Shown here one piece after another: positions 26,246 through 34,173 of a stretch of DNA of 64,000 nucleotides. The notes under the pieces were generated by a model, which searched no databases, was not told where the DNA came from, and saw only the letters and a program-made list of their open reading frames with translations. Each line of letters starts with the position of its first letter. The stretch's first letter is position 1. Source of the stretch: JAJYKC01 sp035545735 (GTDB taxonomy: Bacteria > Acidobacteriota > Terriglobia > Bryobacterales > Bryobacteraceae); assembly GCA_035545735.1 (NCBI GenBank), contig DASZXS010000051.1:1-64000 (forward strand), given 5' to 3'. The position numbers and the translations under genes were made by a program.

Positions 26246-28855
26246 TCACTTCACTTTCAACAACTGCGTTACGGTCTGCCCGCTCATCAGATCATGAACC
26301 CGGATCGTCCATTCGCCGGACGGGTCGTTCACAGCGAGCGGAAAGGACTTCACGGCGCGCCCATCCCGCGCGAGCACATTCCCGGTGTACTGAAGCGCGC
26401 GCTTTCCATCGGGAGTCGCCACCTCGACGTGCAGCACCTGAACGGAAGCGGGCGTGCGCGGGCATTGCAGCCCGATATGAACCACCGAACCGCGAGCGGC
26501 TTCATCCGGAGCAAACAGGTGGAGCGCCGGAAGCGGCATGGGCGATACCGCCAGAATCACCGGCTCATAGGGCTGCACTGTCACACTGAGTTTTTGTTTT
26601 TGTCCCAGGGCCGCCCGCGCCCGCGTATCGTAAACATACATCGATTGCGGAAGAGTTACGGTAACCGTAACTGGCTTTTCGAATCTCCGGTTCGACTTGA
26701 AATCCGGCGGCCCAAGTTCGTCCACCCGCAGCAGGGGATTGGAGAGAAGTGTCAACAAATAGACGCCTCCGTTGCGGAAGACATGCTGTTCAATTCCCAC
26801 CGGCGCCTGGCCGGAAGCATCGGTGATCGCGAACTCCGGACGAATCCCACTGGCGCGCAGTAAATCGCCCACTTCCTTGTGAACCGGCTCTTCTTTCCCC
26901 ATCAGGCGGTTCTGCAAATAGTCGAGCGTACCCGTGTGCAGCAAAATCGCTTTGCCCTTTCCGAACTGCCGCTCCGTGGTTTTGCCCTCGGCGGCCGGCC
27001 CAAAAAGATCGGCAAGCGCGGGACTGGGGAGGCGGCGGCTGTGCTCATCGAAAACGCCCGGCTCGCCATCCGCGATCACCACGCCGCCCTGCGCCACGAA
27101 GTCCCGGATTGCTTGCACCTCGCCGGGCGATAGGGAACTCGATCGCGGCAGGATGAAAACCCGGTACCCCGAGCGCAGCAGCTCGCCGTGCTCCAGTTGA
27201 CCATAGGAAACAAACTTGTACTGCATTCCCTGGTCCTCAATCAGTTCGCACCACGATTCGCGCAGGCGCAGAAAATCGTCGTCCGTGCGCTCCACTCGCG
27301 CATTGCGTTTGATCCACGCGTCCCCTTCCGGACGCCGCGCCAGCATCCACTCCGTTCTCATGCTGGCCTGCGAATAGTGAATCGCGATGGGATCGGTAAC
27401 AGGCTGGCTGTTGATAATCAGCGCTCCGGCTCCGTCGCGAATCTCGTTGTAGTATTTCGCGGCTTCGAGTCCGCGCGCGCCCGGCTTGCCGTCTTCGCCG
27501 GCATATTCGCGCTTTTCGTCCCAGATGATGAGTCCGCGTTGGCCGTGAAACAACTCGCGCCAGACGCGCTGCTGCTCCCACGGCCCCTTGGCGAAGCCGG
27601 TAGAGAGCATGACCATCTCCGGATTCAAGGACCGGATGATTTCGACATTGTTCCCGATGTCGTAGGGCTCGATGGCGTTCAATACCTGTGAAATCCGGGC
27701 ATAATCGTAGCCGCCCCAACCCGGCCTCTGGCCTCCGCCGATATTGACGAACGCGTCCTTGTCCACCTCATGAATGGCGTCCGCGCCCATCCGCAAAGCT
27801 TCGGCGTAACTGATGTCCATCCACTCCTTGAAATCCGCCCAGGCTGAAAAATTGTCGCCGGGACGCTGCATCGCTTCGTGCGTAGTCGGCGGCGTCACCA
27901 GGTCCCAGGTGGTGAAGTTCGAATCCCACTGCCGGTTGAGCGCGTCCAGCGTGCCGTAACGCTCCTGCAGCCAGCGCCGCATCGGAACGAGCGACTGATC
28001 GGAAAAATCGAAATCCCAAAACGCCGCCAGATCCGCGATGCCGCTCTCATCGGCCAGGCTATAGAAGAATGGGCGATATGGTGAAAAGCGCTTGGCCGCT
28101 TCCACCAGGCGATCGTGAATTTTCGCCCGCCATTCCGGGTCCCAAAAACTCGGGTGCCGCCTGAAGGCCTCCTTGCTGGACGGATCCTTCGCGTACAAGT
28201 CCTTGGCCTGCAGAAACGACCAGTGCTGAATGCGGTCCGGCCGGAACCGGTGATACTCGGAATAGTAATCGGTGCCGATGTTCTCCGAATACCAGCGCAT
28301 GTTGTTGTCGATGAAAAAATCCGGAAGCGTCGTATTGCGCCCGACATACTGCCCGCCGTTGATGCCGAGCTGCTGCAGCGCTGGAATCAATTTGCCGGGA
28401 TACTGCTGCCACATGATGATCGCGTAGTCCTTCCAGTCGCGTTCGGGTGGCCGCGCCACAAAGCGGATCGTTGCCGTCTCATCGTGCGGGTCGGGACGGT
28501 CCTTCCTGTCCTTCCCATCAAGCTTCAAATGCGCCGACAATTCGTTCTTCATTGCCACCGCGCGACGCATGTCCAGCGGGAAGTGGATATCCGATTCGTC
28601 AGTCAACGTCACCGGAATCGTCGAGTCTTCTACAACGCGGCCAAGGCTGTCGGTCCAATGGATCGACAAAGTGCCCGCGCCGGTCGTGGCTCGCGGCATG
28701 TGATACGTCGCCGTCACAGTGGCATCGCGATTCAATACCGTTGAGGGCAGGATAATTTCGCTCGCGGCGGCAGCCGAAACGGCCAGGCAAAAGAGCGTCG
28801 CGGCGTGGAGCGCCGCGGTGGCAGAACAGCATTTCACGGTTGAGCTACCTTCCAT
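26246..28855 (-). CDS. Secreted GH42-like (beta-galactosidase-type) glycoside hydrolase
   Basis: This is an 869-residue exported protein. Two starts are possible: ATG at 28855, or GTG at 28837, which overlaps the upstream stop as GTGA. Both leave the signal sequence KCCSATAALHAATLFCLAVS. A beta-sandwich leads into a TIM barrel (about 150-510) with YAIIMWQQYPGKLIPALQQL. YSLADESGIADLAAFW carries a probable acid/base Asp-Glu, and GLIIWDEKREYAG a second acid. A trimerisation-like domain follows (FILPRSSSLSPGEVQAIRDF, then GGVVIADGEPGVF), as in GH42 enzymes. The C terminus is an Ig-like module. Substrate is unknown and similarity is by architecture only. It sits between an esterase and a transglutaminase-fold protein in one operon. 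Confidence 0.8.
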   Translation of the reverse strand: MEGSSTVKCCSATAALHAATLFCLAVSAAAASEIILPSTVLNRDATVTATYHMPRATTGAGTLSIHWTDSLGRVVEDSTIPVTLTDESDIHFPLDMRRAVAMKNELSAHLKLDGKDRKDRPDPHDETATIRFVARPPERDWKDYAIIMWQQYPGKLIPALQQLGINGGQYVGRNTTLPDFFIDNNMRWYSENIGTDYYSEYHRFRPDRIQHWSFLQAKDLYAKDPSSKEAFRRHPSFWDPEWRAKIHDRLVEAAKRFSPYRPFFYSLADESGIADLAAFWDFDFSDQSLVPMRRWLQERYGTLDALNRQWDSNFTTWDLVTPPTTHEAMQRPGDNFSAWADFKEWMDISYAEALRMGADAIHEVDKDAFVNIGGGQRPGWGGYDYARISQVLNAIEPYDIGNNVEIIRSLNPEMVMLSTGFAKGPWEQQRVWRELFHGQRGLIIWDEKREYAGEDGKPGARGLEAAKYYNEIRDGAGALIINSQPVTDPIAIHYSQASMRTEWMLARRPEGDAWIKRNARVERTDDDFLRLRESWCELIEDQGMQYKFVSYGQLEHGELLRSGYRVFILPRSSSLSPGEVQAIRDFVAQGGVVIADGEPGVFDEHSRRLPSPALADLFGPAAEGKTTERQFGKGKAILLHTGTLDYLQNRLMGKEEPVHKEVGDLLRASGIRPEFAITDASGQAPVGIEQHVFRNGGVYLLTLLSNPLLRVDELGPPDFKSNRRFEKPVTVTVTLPQSMYVYDTRARAALGQKQKLSVTVQPYEPVILAVSPMPLPALHLFAPDEAARGSVVHIGLQCPRTPASVQVLHVEVATPDGKRALQYTGNVLARDGRAVKSFPLAVNDPSGEWTIRVHDLMSGQTVTQLLKVK

Positions 28856-30840
28856 TTCCAGGTAAATAGATAATGCTTGTGAAGCTGAAACGCTTGATAG
28901 AGCGGTTCTTGTCCATAACGGACATCGGGTGTATAGCGAAAGCTCCAGGATTCGCAATCGAGAATTACGGGAATCTCCGTCCCTGCCGGCGTGCCGGGTT
29001 TCAATTCAATCAGGCTGGTGCGGTTTTGCGCGCCGGTCCACTCGCGCTGTTTGTCTTCTTGAATGTCGGCTACTTCTTCGATCCAGGGAGAGTCGGAATA
29101 GACTTTCGCGCGGCGCCAGTTATTTTTATCGAACGGATCGAGGCCCTGCGCGGTCTTCACCCAAAAGGTCGCTCGCTCCCCGGGTTCGAGAATTCCATTC
29201 CCGTTTCCTTGGCCCTCCGTCACTGTGCGCGCTATGCTGCCCCCTCCCCCGTTGTTTCCCTTCTGACGAAACACGGGGAACGTGCGCGTGCGGCCGTCCA
29301 GAACCTCCACCGCAATCGGCGCGGGAACCGGGTCCGGCGCCACCAGTACATCGATGTCGCGAGAACGCACCTTGCCGCCGTCGTAGGAGATTGCCAGCTG
29401 CAGCCGGGCGTGTGCGAAATCGCCCTCCCCGGCGGTAAACCGGACCTGAAACTCCGAGCCGGGGTCCGCAACGCCGGACGGCGCAATGGTTTCGATCAGC
29501 GCCTCGCCTCGCAGGATTTCCACCGTGGGATATTGTGACGAGAGGGTGGCTCGAACTCCGGTAAGCGGCGTCGAGCGAGGATTGAAGATCCGCACGGGGA
29601 GCGATAGGACGCGCGCGGGAAGCACGCGCCAGGCGCCCTTTGCCGTTGGCGGAAGCAAAACGGGCGCCTGCGCCTCAATTCCGGGTCCACGAAGAGAAAT
29701 CTCCTCCCCTCCGCAATCTGCGTCGAGCGCCACGCGTCCGTCGCGGCCCGCGGTCGCCGTGGTCTGCCGGGCCTGGCCCGTCGCAAGACTGAGAACCGAA
29801 ACGCCGTAGCGCGCGCCTGGTTGATAGACCGGCGCGGTGCGGATCTGAATTCCCGCGCAGCTTGCCGGCGGCCCGTCGGGAGACCACTGTCTGGTGCGGA
29901 CACGCAGTCCGCCTTTGGTCACATGCTCCAGTGAGATCACTGCCGGGGTCGCGATCTCCGTACTCACGTCGGCGCCCCAGACATGAAACTGCGTGTACGC
30001 GCTGTCGTAATTCCACTCGGCGGGAACCGTGTCCAGTGCCGCGTCCGCAAACGCGCGCATGTGAAATTCGAAGGTCTCCCCAATCGACGTCGCCCAGTGG
30101 CGATGATATTCGTCCTGCCGGAATTCGAAAGGGACGCTGTGAGAGATGGCATACGCGGCGCGCGTCTCTTCGTGATACTGGCTGATATAGTCGCCGCTCG
30201 CGCGCACCAGGCGTATTCGTGTTGCCTCGTGATTCAGGACGTGGTCTTTCGGACGCCAGAGGGAACGCCTCCCTTTCTCGCCCGCGTACAATTCCGGAGC
30301 CGGATTGAACGCCGACGCGCTGCCCACGACGTCCGGATAGCGGGCGCTGAGATAAAGGCTCATAAAGCCGCCCATACTTAGGCCGGAAGTAGCGCGGAAC
30401 CGGCGGCTGGCAAGCGTTCGGTACTTACCGTCGATGAAGCGGGTTAGTTCCAGAAAATATTCACCGAAGTCATAGTCACCTCCATCGCGGCGGACATCGT
30501 AAGGCGAGCCGCCGTAGAAGCCTTCATAATCGCGGGCGACGTAGCCGTCCGGCGCCACCACAATCACATCGTGCTGCGCGGTAAAAGCGGCGATCTTCGG
30601 AACCGTGTCTTTACCGTCGTCGTATTTTTCGAGCGTGTAGCGGTCGCTATGCCCGTGAAAATAGTAAATCACCGGATAGCGTTGCGCCGAGGCTTCGTAT
30701 CCGTGCGGCAGGAAAATGCGGTAATGGCGAACGCCTGCGAATACCTGCGAGTGATAAGTTCCGTCGAGGAACGGAGCCGCGGCATGGCCCGCGCCGGCCA
30801 GCAGCAAACCCGGCAGCAGACATCGGAACAGCCGTTTCAT
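28834..30840 (-). CDS. Secreted esterase D/feruloyl-esterase-like hydrolase with Ig-like tail
   Basis: This 668-residue exported protein starts at 30840 with signal MKRLFRCLLPGLLLAGAGHA. Residues about 25-290 form an esterase of the putative-esterase (ESTD/FAE) family. The visible parts are RYPVIYYFHGHSD for the oxyanion strand, VVAPDGYVARDYEGFYGG, nucleophile Ser155 in TSGLSMGGFMSLYLS, and His in EYHRHWATSIGETF. The rest is a series of beta-sandwich modules including NGILEPGERATFWVKTAQG, a phrase seen in extracellular repeat domains. It may release acyl or aromatic esters from a polymer. The upstream M28 peptidase ends ten bases before it. The downstream GH42-like gene overlaps it, so all are probably translated from one message. 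Confidence 0.85.
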   Translation of the reverse strand: MKRLFRCLLPGLLLAGAGHAAAPFLDGTYHSQVFAGVRHYRIFLPHGYEASAQRYPVIYYFHGHSDRYTLEKYDDGKDTVPKIAAFTAQHDVIVVAPDGYVARDYEGFYGGSPYDVRRDGGDYDFGEYFLELTRFIDGKYRTLASRRFRATSGLSMGGFMSLYLSARYPDVVGSASAFNPAPELYAGEKGRRSLWRPKDHVLNHEATRIRLVRASGDYISQYHEETRAAYAISHSVPFEFRQDEYHRHWATSIGETFEFHMRAFADAALDTVPAEWNYDSAYTQFHVWGADVSTEIATPAVISLEHVTKGGLRVRTRQWSPDGPPASCAGIQIRTAPVYQPGARYGVSVLSLATGQARQTTATAGRDGRVALDADCGGEEISLRGPGIEAQAPVLLPPTAKGAWRVLPARVLSLPVRIFNPRSTPLTGVRATLSSQYPTVEILRGEALIETIAPSGVADPGSEFQVRFTAGEGDFAHARLQLAISYDGGKVRSRDIDVLVAPDPVPAPIAVEVLDGRTRTFPVFRQKGNNGGGGSIARTVTEGQGNGNGILEPGERATFWVKTAQGLDPFDKNNWRRAKVYSDSPWIEEVADIQEDKQREWTGAQNRTSLIELKPGTPAGTEIPVILDCESWSFRYTPDVRYGQEPLYQAFQLHKHYLFTWKWKVAQP

Positions 30841-30850
30841 CCGCCCCGGC

Positions 30851-32848
30851 CTACTTCCCAAGCTCCACATAGCCGTGTTTTGCCAGGAATCGAAAATACG
30901 CGGCGAAATCGAACTCGGTCGGGCCCATCTCCATTTCGGTCAGATGTTTCACCTCTGCAAGCGTGCGCTTTCCGTCGCACCAGTACAGCGCAATCGAGAC
31001 CCGCTTATTCCACGCTCCGGATGGAAAGCCCTCCCATTGGTCCTGCGGAAGATCGTCGAGCGGAATCGTCCCCATGCGTTTGCGGCGCACCACTATCCGC
31101 GCCGCATCCGAATCCGGAGCCGCGTCCGGCGCCGCAACGCCCGCGGCCTTCAGGCGCGCGCTTTGCAAATCCCGAAAGCCGTCGATCTGGCGCAGAGCGG
31201 CGTCGAGCCGGCCGCGCATGGCGTCCCTGCGATCCGCCGGCACGATGCGGAGAACCGAAAGCACCGCCTGTTCCCCCCGCCCCGCCAGGTACGAGACGCG
31301 CTCCAGGCCATAGCTCGCTTCCTTCGCCTTTCCGGAAAGGGCGGCGTCCATCGCGGTGGCTGCGGCCGATTGCATTTGCTCCAGGCAGCGGTCCAGCGTG
31401 ATTTCCGCCAGCCATTGCGATTGAGCCTCGCCGGCGCTTGCGTTGAAGTAGAGGTAAGTCGCGATCATCGCCGTCAGATCGTGCAGGGAGCGCGGGTCGA
31501 CGGTCTCCGGCTTGTCCTCGCTATTATGATGCGTCTCGACTCCTGTGCCGCTGTAAATCCAATCGTCGGGAACGCCAATCGTCGGTTCTCCCAGGTAGGA
31601 ATCCGTTCCCGGCGTGAATTCTTTCCAGTGCCACGGACGCCGCGGCGAGAGCACCGCTTCCCCGATGCGAAGCAGCAGCGCATCGGTATAGGACATCGCC
31701 GCGTGCGGGTTCATGTAGAAGGTGTACTCCGTTCCGGCCAGGTCGTAGGAGGCGGCCGGAGTGTCGATGGTCAGCGCGGCCACGGTGCGCTTCATCCGTG
31801 TCTCGTGAGCGGAAATATAGCTGAGCGCGCCGTACATTTCCGGCGCCAGAAGAACCCGGATGGTGCGCTTCGGGGGCGGAAGTGTGCCGCTGCGCACAAG
31901 CCTTCCGATAGTATGCAACGCTTCCACCATCGCCGAAACGCCCGTGGCATTGTCCTGCGCGCCTTGCTCCGACGTGTGGCCGAGCACCAGTACCTCTTCG
32001 CTCGCATCCGCGCCCGGAATAACTCCGGTAACCCAGGGATACCGCCCCTCGTAATAGCGCGTGTCTGCTTCGGCGTGCAGCGTCACTTTTTTCCCGGCGG
32101 CCAGCAGTTGGCGAAGACGCCCGGCCTGCCGCGGCGTAATGGAAAATGAGAGCAGCGGCGTGCTGGCCTTCGTGAACGCCCAGCCGCTGTCGCCCCAGGC
32201 GTTGATCCATTGCCTCCCATCCGGCAAGGCCGGATTTTCGCTGAAGCCATTCACGGCTCCGATCGCTCCGTACTTCACCAGGCGGTCCTTGTAACCCGCG
32301 GAATTCCGGCTGGTAAGAACGAACTTACCTTTCACGCCGGTCCACGGAGTGGAGTCGATATCGACAACCTCCGCCGTAACTCCTCCTTTCGAAGTGCTCG
32401 CGCTCCACATGCCGAGTGACGTCGGAACCGCCTGATAATCGCACAGGAGACTCCGCTCGGGAGCGACCATTTCGAGCCGCGCCGCCCGCGCATCCCAGGC
32501 GAGCGGCATGGTCCAGAACCCCACTTGCGTACGGCCGTCCGCCTTTCCCGCTCCGATCTCCACGTCCTTGACGCCGCTCTCTTCCAGGCGCTGCTTCAAG
32601 TAGAGGGCGGTTTCCTCGAACTTCGGAAAAGTGAACCAGCGGTCGGTCGAATAGACGCGCTGCATCGTGGCCATGGCGCGCCCTGCGTCGGCTCCCTTCG
32701 CCATGGTTTTGGCCATGGCATCGAGCCCGCCGGGCGGCTGCGCAGCGGCCGTCGCGGCCAGGATTGCGGCCAGCGCCAGCGGGCCGGACGCGCGTACTTT
32801 CTTGCTATATGCATTGAAGTATGCAAAATTAAGAGGTGCAAAAATCAT
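30851..32848 (-). CDS. Secreted M28-family zinc peptidase with C-terminal wHTH-like tail
   Basis: This 665-residue exported aminopeptidase-like protein starts at 32848, where the signal region SGPLALAAILAATAAAQ follows a long n-region. The zinc site reads LGHTSEQGAQDNATGVSAMV (His and Asp), LLAPEMYGALSYISAHE (Glu), LTIDTPAASYDL and ETHHNSEDKPETVDP (final His). Between the signal and the core is a PA-like segment (KFVLTSRNSAGYKDRLVKYG). The C-terminal about 55 residues (WCDGKRTLAEVKHLTEMEMG, then FDFAAYFRFLAKHGYVELGK) look like a small winged-helix tail found in related acidobacterial peptidases. It is the first gene of a four-gene leftward operon and is divergent from the second ROK regulator 88 bases away. 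Confidence 0.85.
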   Translation of the reverse strand: MIFAPLNFAYFNAYSKKVRASGPLALAAILAATAAAQPPGGLDAMAKTMAKGADAGRAMATMQRVYSTDRWFTFPKFEETALYLKQRLEESGVKDVEIGAGKADGRTQVGFWTMPLAWDARAARLEMVAPERSLLCDYQAVPTSLGMWSASTSKGGVTAEVVDIDSTPWTGVKGKFVLTSRNSAGYKDRLVKYGAIGAVNGFSENPALPDGRQWINAWGDSGWAFTKASTPLLSFSITPRQAGRLRQLLAAGKKVTLHAEADTRYYEGRYPWVTGVIPGADASEEVLVLGHTSEQGAQDNATGVSAMVEALHTIGRLVRSGTLPPPKRTIRVLLAPEMYGALSYISAHETRMKRTVAALTIDTPAASYDLAGTEYTFYMNPHAAMSYTDALLLRIGEAVLSPRRPWHWKEFTPGTDSYLGEPTIGVPDDWIYSGTGVETHHNSEDKPETVDPRSLHDLTAMIATYLYFNASAGEAQSQWLAEITLDRCLEQMQSAAATAMDAALSGKAKEASYGLERVSYLAGRGEQAVLSVLRIVPADRRDAMRGRLDAALRQIDGFRDLQSARLKAAGVAAPDAAPDSDAARIVVRRKRMGTIPLDDLPQDQWEGFPSGAWNKRVSIALYWCDGKRTLAEVKHLTEMEMGPTEFDFAAYFRFLAKHGYVELGK

Positions 32849-32936
32849 GCCGCTGGAAGTTTCCTTACCGTACCCCGCTTTGTGGCGGCTGTCAATAGGC
32901 TGACGGTCGGGCTCGGCGCATGTCAGGGAAGAGGGC

Positions 32937-34142
32937 ATGTTACAGAAGTCCAAGATACTCCGCCTGGAGACCGTGCGCGGCGCTAATTCCGCGGCGGTAT
33001 TACAGCTATTGCGCCGTTTCGATTCGCTCTCCAGGGTGGAACTGGCCCGCCATAGCGGCCTGTCGGAAGCTACCGTTTCCAGAATCGTCGCGGGCCTGTT
33101 GAAGGAAAAACTGGTCCGCAAGGACGGCGAGGAAAATTCCACCGGCGGGCGCCCGGCCACGCGGCTCCGTCTCGATGACCGGCGTCTCGCGTTCGGTGTG
33201 GATATCGGACAGTCCGAGATGAAGTTCGCGGTCGCCACCTTGTCGGGCAAGTTGGTCGAGACCTCCACCGAGCGCACCCCGGCGGCGCCCCTCGAAGCAA
33301 TTGAGCTGATCGCGTCCCAATTCCGGGCCCGTCGGAAGCGCCTGGGCCGCAGCCGCATGGAAGGCATCGGCATTAGCGTGCGCGGGCTGGTGAACCGGCA
33401 AACCGGTGTGGTCGAGATGGGCCACAACGCCGATTGGATCGAAATCCCTGTCCGCGCCGAGCTGTCCCGGACCGTCCGCATTCCCATTCAGGTGGACAAC
33501 AACGTAAGGCTCGCGGCCATCGCGGAACACGACTACGGAAACCTCACGGGACTTCGCGAAAATGGCTGTCTCCTTTTTGTGATGATCGATGAAGGCATCG
33601 GAATCGGCGTGGTGCTCGACGGCAAGCTCTATTACGGGCCCCGGGACGCGGCGGGAGAATTCGGCCAGATGGTGATCGCCGACATCCCCGGCGGCGAGAA
33701 ACACGACCGGCCGGGCTGCTGGGAAAAGCTCGCCTCCAACACCGCACTCTGCGAGAGTTACTCGAAGTTAAGCGGCGAGGGTAGGCCGGCGAACGGAGGC
33801 ACCAGGGCGCAGGTGCGCCGTATCTGCCGCCGGGCCATCGAAGGAGACCCCAAGGCCGTCGCGGCTCTGCGCGGCATCGGGCATTACCTCGGTATCGGCA
33901 TCGCGAACGTGGTCTGGGGGCTGAATCCCGACGTGGTGGTGCTCGACGCCACGATGAATGACGCGTGGCCGCTGCTGGAGCAGTTCGTGAAAGACGAATT
34001 CCCAAGCGGTCCGGGCGTCACTAACTTCCGCAACTTACTGCTTCGCCCGTCCAGATTCGGCGGGGAAGGAAGCATCCTCGGTGCGGCGACGCTTCCCTTT
34101 CGCGAGTTATTCAATACCGGCGGCCAGCTTAACGCTTCTTAG
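32937..34142 (+). CDS. ROK-family transcriptional regulator with degenerate zinc motif
   Basis: This 401-residue protein has an N-terminal winged helix (SLSRVELARHSGLSEATVSR, then GLLKEKLVRKDG) followed by a ROK domain starting FGVDIGQSEMKFAVATLSG. The usual CxCGxxGCxE zinc cluster is reduced to DRPGCWEKLAS. The ENDAN catalytic segment reads VDNNVRLAAIAEH, so it is neither a typical zinc ROK protein nor a kinase. A Shine-Dalgarno-like GGAAGAGGG precedes the ATG. It is divergent from the M28-esterase-GH42-transglutaminase operon and precedes the GH20 pair, which makes it the natural regulator of one or both. The ligand is probably a sugar. Confidence 0.88.
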   Translation: MLQKSKILRLETVRGANSAAVLQLLRRFDSLSRVELARHSGLSEATVSRIVAGLLKEKLVRKDGEENSTGGRPATRLRLDDRRLAFGVDIGQSEMKFAVATLSGKLVETSTERTPAAPLEAIELIASQFRARRKRLGRSRMEGIGISVRGLVNRQTGVVEMGHNADWIEIPVRAELSRTVRIPIQVDNNVRLAAIAEHDYGNLTGLRENGCLLFVMIDEGIGIGVVLDGKLYYGPRDAAGEFGQMVIADIPGGEKHDRPGCWEKLASNTALCESYSKLSGEGRPANGGTRAQVRRICRRAIEGDPKAVAALRGIGHYLGIGIANVVWGLNPDVVVLDATMNDAWPLLEQFVKDEFPSGPGVTNFRNLLLRPSRFGGEGSILGAATLPFRELFNTGGQLNAS

Positions 34143-34173
34143 GCCGCGGAGGGCGGGCGCCCGTTATGCGGCG

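Noticed and set aside
27917..27927. GTTCGAATCCC looks like a tRNA T-loop
   Set aside because: It lies inside the GH42-like coding sequence, and no acceptor or anticodon stem can be drawn around it.
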